From Adiantum capillus-veneris (taxonomy: Eukaryota; Streptophyta; Polypodiopsida; Polypodiales; Pteridaceae), in assembly GCA_014529385.2 (NCBI GenBank), contig CM043945.1:147514741-147578740 (forward strand): a stretch of DNA of 64,000 nt. The letters are read 5' to 3'. The first letter of the stretch is position 1; the number at the start of each line of letters is the position of its first letter. Positions 57,770 through 64,000 of the stretch are shown here, piece by piece. A program made the translations under genes and the position numbers. A model generated the notes under the pieces. That model did no database searches. It saw nothing but the letters and a program-made list of their open reading frames with translations, and was not told the DNA's origin.

Positions 57770-59660
57770 GAAGAAAATATGGCATACATCTAATGTGCAA
57801 TAATTGTATTGTCCCATTAGATCCCATAGAGGTGCACCAAACAAGATATCATGGATAGGAAAACTATTGCATGTTATCCCATCAATTGGTATGAAAAGTA
57901 ATGCAAATGGATCTCTCACCTGCTTCCATTGTGATGAAGCACCAATAATGTTACAGGATTGCCCTTGCTATGTATATGATGTGTTGACAGAAAACAACAA
58001 AAATTAATGTTACAAGATTGACCTTGCTACGTATATGATGTGTTGACAGACAACAACAAAACTTAATTGTTCATTCATCAAGGTACACATAATCATCTAG
58101 TGGCCAAATTAGTGATGAGATCTTCTGTCATAAGAACACATGATCTTTGTCCCGTGTCATTTCAGACATACCCATGGCAGGACCAAGACACTTGAAAGAA
58201 ATTGAATCTTGAAAAACAAATGGTGATGGAAGCTATCATATGAGAGGATGGTGGTGAATTAAACAGTAATGAGCTCTTGTCAATTTTAGAAGAGATGAGA
58301 CCCTTGGTGCATATGCATATGTTTTTCCTAATACTTGTTTGACTTGAATATATTTCCTATTAATTTTTAAGCACTTATACAATTTGTTCTATGTGGATTC
58401 AAACAAATAATGAAGGAGGCAAGTGGTAGCAAAATTAGTGTTGGTGTCAAAACAAAGCTACCAAAATTATAAAGCACTTTTAGATATCCTTTTTTCCATA
58501 GAGTTTTGTTTTTTGGTCAAAGTAGTAACCCAGATAGAAGATATCATGTTTTCAAAATATCAACCACTAGACCTAGTTCTCCAATTGAGCTAGTGAATAG
58601 AATGCGTCGAGATGGATCTGGTGATCTACGTAGGAGTTGAGTTACTTTGATCGTGTTTGATGAGTTTTTGGTTGGACAACCATGGCAAGACATGTGTATG
58701 ATCGAGCGTAAGTTTGTGTGAATACAAGGAGTATTGCTTCGGAAAATGAGTTTGCCGTATATTGTATTGCAGGATCCAAGAAATGAAAACTATAGTAATA
58801 TGTGAAATGAAAGAGGAGGATACAAAAGCACAGGTCATGTTATGGGAGATGATGAATGCTGTGATGCTTGACAATGGACATTTCCCAATAGATTTTTGAG
58901 GGTTCATTGGCTGGCAAAGCCGTTGCAAAGTGGAGAGCAGTCGGAACCATTTTAAATGGAGGATCACAAAATGTGATGGATGGTAGAGAACAATCTTGCT
59001 TGTTTCATTGGGAGCAAAGGCTGAATATTCACACTAACCAATTTGTAAACAAGAACTTTCAAGATGAACACAAGAGTCTTTGTGAAATGTTGTGTTGCGC
59101 TTGGAGTGAGGAAGAAGCTACAACCATGAATAGATGGATATGTGCTTGGTGGGCATGTGGCAAGGTGTCAGATGTAAATATTCCTCAAATGGATTGTTGG
59201 ATGAGTTGGTGGACTGTCTCCTATCCATGTTGGAGAAATTTTCTCATGGCAGTAAGTAGATGTAGTGTCCATGTTGTTGGTGGTCATATTTTGAATCATT
59301 TTTTTATGACAATAATGAAGGGATATTATTTTAGGATCCAAAAGACATTACATTCGTTTCAACAAAAAATTTGTTTGAGACAAAACACGTGAGTTGGCTA
59401 GTTGGAAAAGGAAACAAACGGATGCTCAGTCTATATGATGCAAGGGTTTCAAATCTAGCAAACTTGGTGTTGCAAAGCATGAAGATGCTTGCATTTGTGG
59501 CAGGTAGATACCATGGGACTGGACCTACTATAAAAAAAACTAGCAAGAAAAATATCGCAAGGGCATGCTCATATTGTTGCAATGCTTTCTAGAGAGGTAG
59601 ACGAGGCCATTGGGGGGACCCTGATTTACCAGTGGCCTCATGTGGAAGGAAATAATATCA
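57770..59660 (+). pseudogene. Transposase-like relic, possibly Mutator-type
   Basis: The longest frame, 58907-59392 (161 codons), reads AGKAVAKWRAVGTILNGGSQ ... SCLFHWEQRLNIHTNQFV ... ARE/CAWSEEEATTMNRWICAW ... MDCWMSWWTVSYPCWRNF. A CxFHW motif after a G-rich loop, followed by tryptophan-rich helices, recalls the C-x2-H part of Mutator-type transposases. Upstream (57800-58007) CFHCDEAPIMLQDCPC could be a small zinc-binding segment, and 59371-59592 continues in another frame. A tandem duplication of 57 bp lies at 57951-58064. Frames change and stops interrupt it, so it is not functional. The family is a suggestion, not a finding. Confidence 0.35.
57951..58064 (+). repeat. 57-bp tandem duplication
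   Basis: Two copies of TTACA(G/A)GATTG(C/A)CCTTGCTA followed by TATATGATGTGTTGACAGA and ACAACAAAA, starting at about 57951 and 58008. Confidence 0.88.
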
Positions 59661-59825
59661 TAGTCACATGAAAGCAAAGAACGATAGGTACCGTGACACA
59701 AGAGGAAAAAAATACTTCCCATAGACCAAGATATGTGACTCAAAATTTACCAGGAAGGGGAGGGTGAAAGTATGTTAATGTGTCATGCATTTTGCTATCC
59801 TTGACAATGCTAGTTAGCAAAATTT

Positions 59826-61215
59826 TGACATATGCTAACTAGTACAATAACACGAGCTAGATCTCTAAGATTTTGACATATACTAGCTAGTACAATAACA
59901 CAAGCTAGATCTCTAAGATTTATGACATATGATATATTAATAAAAAGTTGAAATCCAAAGGTACAAACTCCGACAAATTTTGATGTCATTGTGAAAATTT
60001 TGCCGTGCGCCCAAGTTTTTTAGATGTGCTATCTTGATTGTGCTAACTAGCACAAAAGCATGTCGCATTAACAGGCTTTTACCCGGGAAGAAATACATCT
60101 CAATCAACACCAGCAATCCTTGAAGAAGACAAGAATTTAAAGAGATGGTTGTTGAAGAATCCGATATTCATAAAACAATGTGGGAAATTCAAAGAGTCCC
60201 TACAGGTAGCAGAGTTCAATGTCATAGCATGCATGCTAACTTGCATAACTGGGTATGCTAGCCAGCATAGCCAATATGCTAACTAGCATATAGACTATGT
60301 TGACTAGCATACATATCATAGTAAGCATGTATGCTCATTGCTATGTATGCTGAGTAGCATACACAATAAAATAGATGCTAACTAGAATAACTGGGTATGC
60401 TAACTAGCATACAAACAATGCTGACTAGCATAAATAGAAGCATGTATGCTAACTAACATAGTTGGGTATGTTGGCCACCATAGCCAATATGCTAACTAGC
60501 ATACACAATAACATTAATGCTAACCAACATAAGTAGATATGCTAATTATCATAAGTGGGTATGCTAATTAAACATAGTATGCTAGCCACAATAACCTCTA
60601 TTCTAACTAGCATATAGACTCTGCTAGCTAGCATACAGACTCTATTAATTAGCATACATAACATAATTAGGATATATGCTGACTAGCATACACAAAAGCA
60701 TATCTGCTAACTAGCATAACTAAGTATGCTAACTAGCATACAAAGTACCGTGTATTCTATCTAGCATAACTGGTTTTGTTAACTAACATACACAGTACCA
60801 TGTATGCTAACAAGCATAATTGGGTATGCTAACTAGCATACACAATATCATGTATGCTTACTATCAAAACTGGGTATGCTAACTAGCATACACAATAGCA
60901 TGTATGCTTACTAGTATAGCTGTGTATAGCATAACTAGGTATGCTAACTAGCACACAAAGTAGCATGTATGCTTACTAGCATAGCTATGTATGCTAACTA
61001 GCGTAACTAGGTATGCTAACTAGCATAACTGGGTATGCTAACTAGCCAAATTGGGTATGCTAATTAGCATACATAGTATGCTAGCCACCATACCCACTAT
61101 GCTAACTAGGTATGCTAACTAGAATACAAACTATGCTCACCACCATGCCCACTGTCATAACTAGCATACACAATATGCATACTAGCATTCACTCTATGCT
61201 AACTAGCATACCAAT
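59826..61215. repeat. Array of TATGCTA-AC-TAGCATA motifs
   Basis: 1.4 kb dominated by a near-palindrome, TATGCTAACTAGCATA (7-bp arms around AC). About ten copies keep TGCTAACTAGCATA exactly and roughly 30 more are degenerate. In the best part (60700-61020) a unit of about 50 bp is visible: CATGTATGCTTACTAGCATA, ACTGGG, then TATGCTAACTAGCATACACA. The left end begins with two 47-bp copies (59826, 59873). The array may be subterminal DNA of a transposon or a minisatellite; no terminal repeats were located. Confidence 0.92.
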
Positions 61216-61224
61216 ATTTTGTTT

Positions 61225-61797
61225 TTATACTGGTTTACTGATTAACATGCTTCCACTTATGATTATCTTACCAGAGATTGGTGTGATTGGATGCCCTTGC
61301 TCTATGAGCTTGCAACACCATTTTGTTGGTATCATCTGCTGGAAGATGGAAGCTTTGCATTCTGTTTCCAAGGAGCATGCAACAACAAAGTAGAGAAGAT
61401 GATAGCTATGCGCACATGGCATCTTGACCGTTGCAATGATTTTCTGTACTAGTGGAAGACCATAGCCAGTACACTGGTTGATCATCGTCTCGTCGCATAC
61501 CCCTCCAATCCTTTCCATAAAAGTGTCCATAGCTAATTTACAGAGTGCAGTGGGGAAGAAGGAGCCTTGTAGCATCTTGCTTGTATGCATGAGTAGCTGC
61601 ATACAAGCAAGAAGGAGTGGGGAAGAAGGAGCCTTGTAGCATCTTGATTTTATGCACGAGTAGCTACAATTGATTTTCGCAGGCGTGCACTTTATCTTCT
61701 TGTACCTCCACATTGATCTACAAACCAAATAAAAGAGAAGCATGGTAAGAACATAGGATAGTCGTGCACGCATTCCAAACATAAGATGCGAGCACAA
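61225..61797 (-). CDS. Unidentified 190-codon open frame
   Basis: Minus-strand frame starting MCSHLMFGMRARLSYVLTML, Cys/Met/Leu-rich, with a hydrophobic N-terminus and later FMERIGGVCDETMINQCTGY. No family recognised. A direct repeat of about 31 bases (starting about 61547 and 61616, GTGGGGAAGAAGGAGCCTTG) lies inside, so part of its length is duplicated sequence. It could be chance or transposon-derived; real coding is doubtful. Confidence 0.2.
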   Translation of the reverse strand: MCSHLMFGMRARLSYVLTMLLFYLVCRSMWRYKKIKCTPAKINCSYSCIKSRCYKAPSSPLLLACMQLLMHTSKMLQGSFFPTALCKLAMDTFMERIGGVCDETMINQCTGYGLPLVQKIIATVKMPCAHSYHLLYFVVACSLETECKASIFQQMIPTKWCCKLIEQGHPITPISGKIIISGSMLISKPV

Positions 61798-61890
61798 AAG
61801 TCATGGACACTTACACTCTAACAAGTTATGTCAATTTCAGCATAAGTTGTGAGGAAACCCCAAATTACGTGCTTCCACACTAGTGCAATT

Positions 61891-61894
<4 letters not shown>

Positions 61895-61960
<66 letters not shown>
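61895..61960 (+). repeat. (AG)33 microsatellite
   Basis: Uninterrupted AG run; Arg/Glu frames over it are artefacts. Confidence 0.98.
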
Positions 61961-61962
<2 letters not shown>

Positions 61963-63170
61963 AGCCTCACGTATTCTTGCATCCGTGGATTTCACCCCCT
62001 CCTCCCAAAAGGATTGTATTATTTTAATTTTCTCCCACCCTCTCTCTGCCTTCCTCTCTCTCTCTCTCTCTACATTTAAAATGCATAAATAAAGGTCTAA
62101 GTCAATGGAGACATATTCATACACACAAAGAAGCTTCCTCTTAACATGTCAAACAAAGGAATAGTAAAAGATGCACTTAAGAAGATGAAGACATGAGGAT
62201 GAGATGGAGGGAGGACCGACTTTCCTTCATGACATCAGAAAAGGGCACACAACTTGGTGCCTATGCTTCGGAGCGATCTTTCAAAGTAGCTTTGAAAGCC
62301 ATATTTTTTGAGTGAGCTTTTTCGGTTGGGAGCAAGCTTTCTAAGTGAGCTTTTTTGGTTGGGAGCGAGCTTTTTTTATGGAAGAACCAGCCACATGGCA
62401 TGAGAAAACTCAAAAGCCCCTCCACAGCTCACTCCCAAAGCTCACTACAAACCTGCACTGGCAATTAACATGAACCTCTTCCATATAGTGAGAATAACTC
62501 TTAACCATTAAGAGTAGGTGAAGCCATTAGCTAATTGAATGTTTTATTATCATTTCACATGTTAACAAAATGTGGCATTTGTCAAGATGTTGATTATTAT
62601 GTTTTATGTTTATTAACATAGACCTGATGGTCCTATTTTTATTGAGAATTAAATTATTGTGTTTTAAGCAGTTTGTGACAAAAGTGTTGTTTTAGGCATT
62701 TGGAGGAACTTGTGTCTACTTGTTGAAGTGAGCATACACAAATCATCGAGAAGGCCGAACATAGCTTTATATTTGTTTTAGTATGGTGTGTCGAATATAG
62801 GCCTTTGACATGCACATCCACATCCACATACAGTGTGTACCTTCAACTTGTCAAGATGTGTATGAGATGTACTAGCATCCAAATGAGTTGTACATGAGTC
62901 CAAACCACCTCCCTAACTTCATAGGTTGAATCCACATTTGTAAGGATGATTTGGGGTGCCTCTTGGTGCCTTCTAGAGCCGGAATCATTGTTGTTACTAC
63001 ATAGTACTACTCTAGCTACTTACTTAAGTAGCTCGTTTTGTACACACTTTCATTGCAAATTTATGGTCAATAATCTATTTAATTTCTAGATTTTTATATA
63101 TTGTGTATTATACCATTGATAATTGCTTAATTATCATTATGAATGCTATCCTCATTAACCACTCTAATCC
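61961..63170 (+). other. Non-coding, with short repeat; right part probably an LTR
   Basis: No gene. At 62311-62371 a unit AGTGAGCTTTTT(C/T)GGTTGGGAG(C) occurs twice. The right part (beginning not located, ending CTTACA at 63175) precedes a primer site and is probably the 5' LTR of a Copia-type element continuing rightwards. Confidence 0.4.
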
Positions 63171-63179
63171 TTACAGAGC

Positions 63180-63191
63180 TGGTATCAAAGC
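63180..63191 (+). other. Met-type primer site of a further LTR element
   Basis: TGGTATCAAAGC, one mismatch from the initiator-Met site, five bases after a CTTACA end. It suggests a plus-strand Copia-like element whose body would extend beyond 64000; no coding part is visible here. Confidence 0.6.
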
Positions 63192-64000
63192 CATGGAAAG
63201 TAAACTTTTTATGCTTGTAGCATTCTGATTTTTTAAAATTACCACACAAATCAAATACTTGATTTATCATGTGTGGGCATGGCCTTGGAAGACCCAAGTG
63301 AGCCACTCCCCTCCATAGCTAATTAATGCTTGCTAGGAAGACCCTAAGTACATGATTAGCTAGTATGTGTATTTTGGATGCTTTCATTTTCCAATAAACT
63401 CCATTGATTAATCCCCCAATTGATTCCAACCACATCATTTGAAATGATCAATTGTTGGAATAATTGTTTGATTGCATCATTGGATGATTAATCTTTTGCT
63501 TTGAAAGCATAAAGTAGTATTTCTCCATAGTTTTCAACCCTAATTAAATTCTTTAACATCAGCACCTTGTATTATTCAAACCATCTCAAAGCCTGTCTCA
63601 TAAGATTTCCATAATCCCCTAACCTCACTATTTGAGCCTCATTAGCCCAAACAATTACCCCTTAATTTCCTTGCTATTTTAATGTGGGTGCGAAAGTGTG
63701 TGATCTCAAAGAGGTAAAGCATAAGTAATCACTTTTCACCCCTCACCACAAGTCAACCACATGGGGCAAGTGGTTTAGGCCACCTAAATTAAGGCACTGG
63801 GGCCTCATAAGGTCGTGGGGTCAACACTATACCTGACTTTTGTGTAGAATCTTGGACGAACCTCAAACTTGTCTTCAATCAAGCCTATAAAGCAAGGTGG
63901 AACATGCTTGCAATGTTTTTTTGAAGCACCACCCAGATGCCAATGGAGTTATTCATCTTGTCTTACTACCATATTCGGGTTTGCCAAGGGCTAAAGCCCT
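63192..64000 (+). other. Leader-like stretch; possible SINE head near 63760-63830
   Basis: No coding domain. At 63760-63830, GGGGCAAGTGGTTTAGG and GGTCGTGGGGTCAACACT are placed like A and B boxes of a tRNA-derived SINE. The rest of the interval shows nothing recognisable. Confidence 0.35.

Noticed and set aside
59826-61215. CRISPR array or centromeric satellite
   Set aside because: Units are irregular and degenerate, spacers are not unique, and 1.4 kb is too short to argue for a satellite domain.
61225-61797. Host gene on the minus strand
   Set aside because: 190 codons, but includes a direct repeat and has no recognised domain; listed at low confidence only.

Overview
This window looks like intergenic, transposon-packed nuclear DNA of a land plant. 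The evidence is Ty1/Copia and Ty3/Gypsy LTR retrotransposons with plant-type primer sites (initiator-Met-like and Asp-like), a Mutator-type DNA transposon with a 9-bp target duplication, solo LTRs and long CT/AG microsatellites. No intact host gene, rRNA gene or functional tRNA gene was recognised. The species cannot be told from the sequence; a fern or another large-genome plant is a guess.

Layout. 1-1286 is the 3' part of a Copia element. It sits in a palindromic repeat resembling CACTA subterminal DNA (1287-1580). 1930-4349 is a patchwork of gag, LTR and reverse-transcriptase relics. 4355-16591 is a Copia element on the minus strand (target duplication GATAC). Its leader was split by a gag-only Gypsy element at 8974-16074 (duplication AGCAC). 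The Copia itself sits in an older minus-strand Gypsy relic whose remains occupy about 4220-4349 and 16597-20653, and probably continue at 45917-46650. That relic was also hit by a giant Ty3/Gypsy element at 20659-45911 (25.25 kb, 936-bp LTRs, duplication CCAAG). A 5.5-kb Mutator-like transposon (27961-33480, duplication CTAGCAACA) lies inside the giant element. From 46.6 kb to the end there are a tandem duplication, SINE-like heads, two chromovirus copies (48621-49750 minus; 50514-57233 plus, the second holding a solo LTR at 52295-52986), a transposase-like relic, a 1.4-kb array built on TATGCTA/TAGCATA arms, and near the right edge the end of a further LTR followed by a primer site.

The most unusual object is the giant element. 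It carries (i) a 24-bp palindrome (AGACATCCTACG plus its reverse complement) repeated in its 5' leader and 3' spacer, the four 3' copies 285-286 bp apart while the sequence between them has diverged; (ii) two successive zinc-binding modules before the integrase core; (iii) a second retropepsin-like domain downstream of integrase, fused to a basic tail with W-I/M-P repeats; (iv) a further 3.4-kb coiled-coil-rich coding block before the 3' LTR. The virus-like elements are described as fossils. LTR divergences counted by eye (giant about 4%, gag-only Gypsy about 5%, Copia about 7%, chromovirus about 14%) agree with the nesting order of the Copia and its insert.
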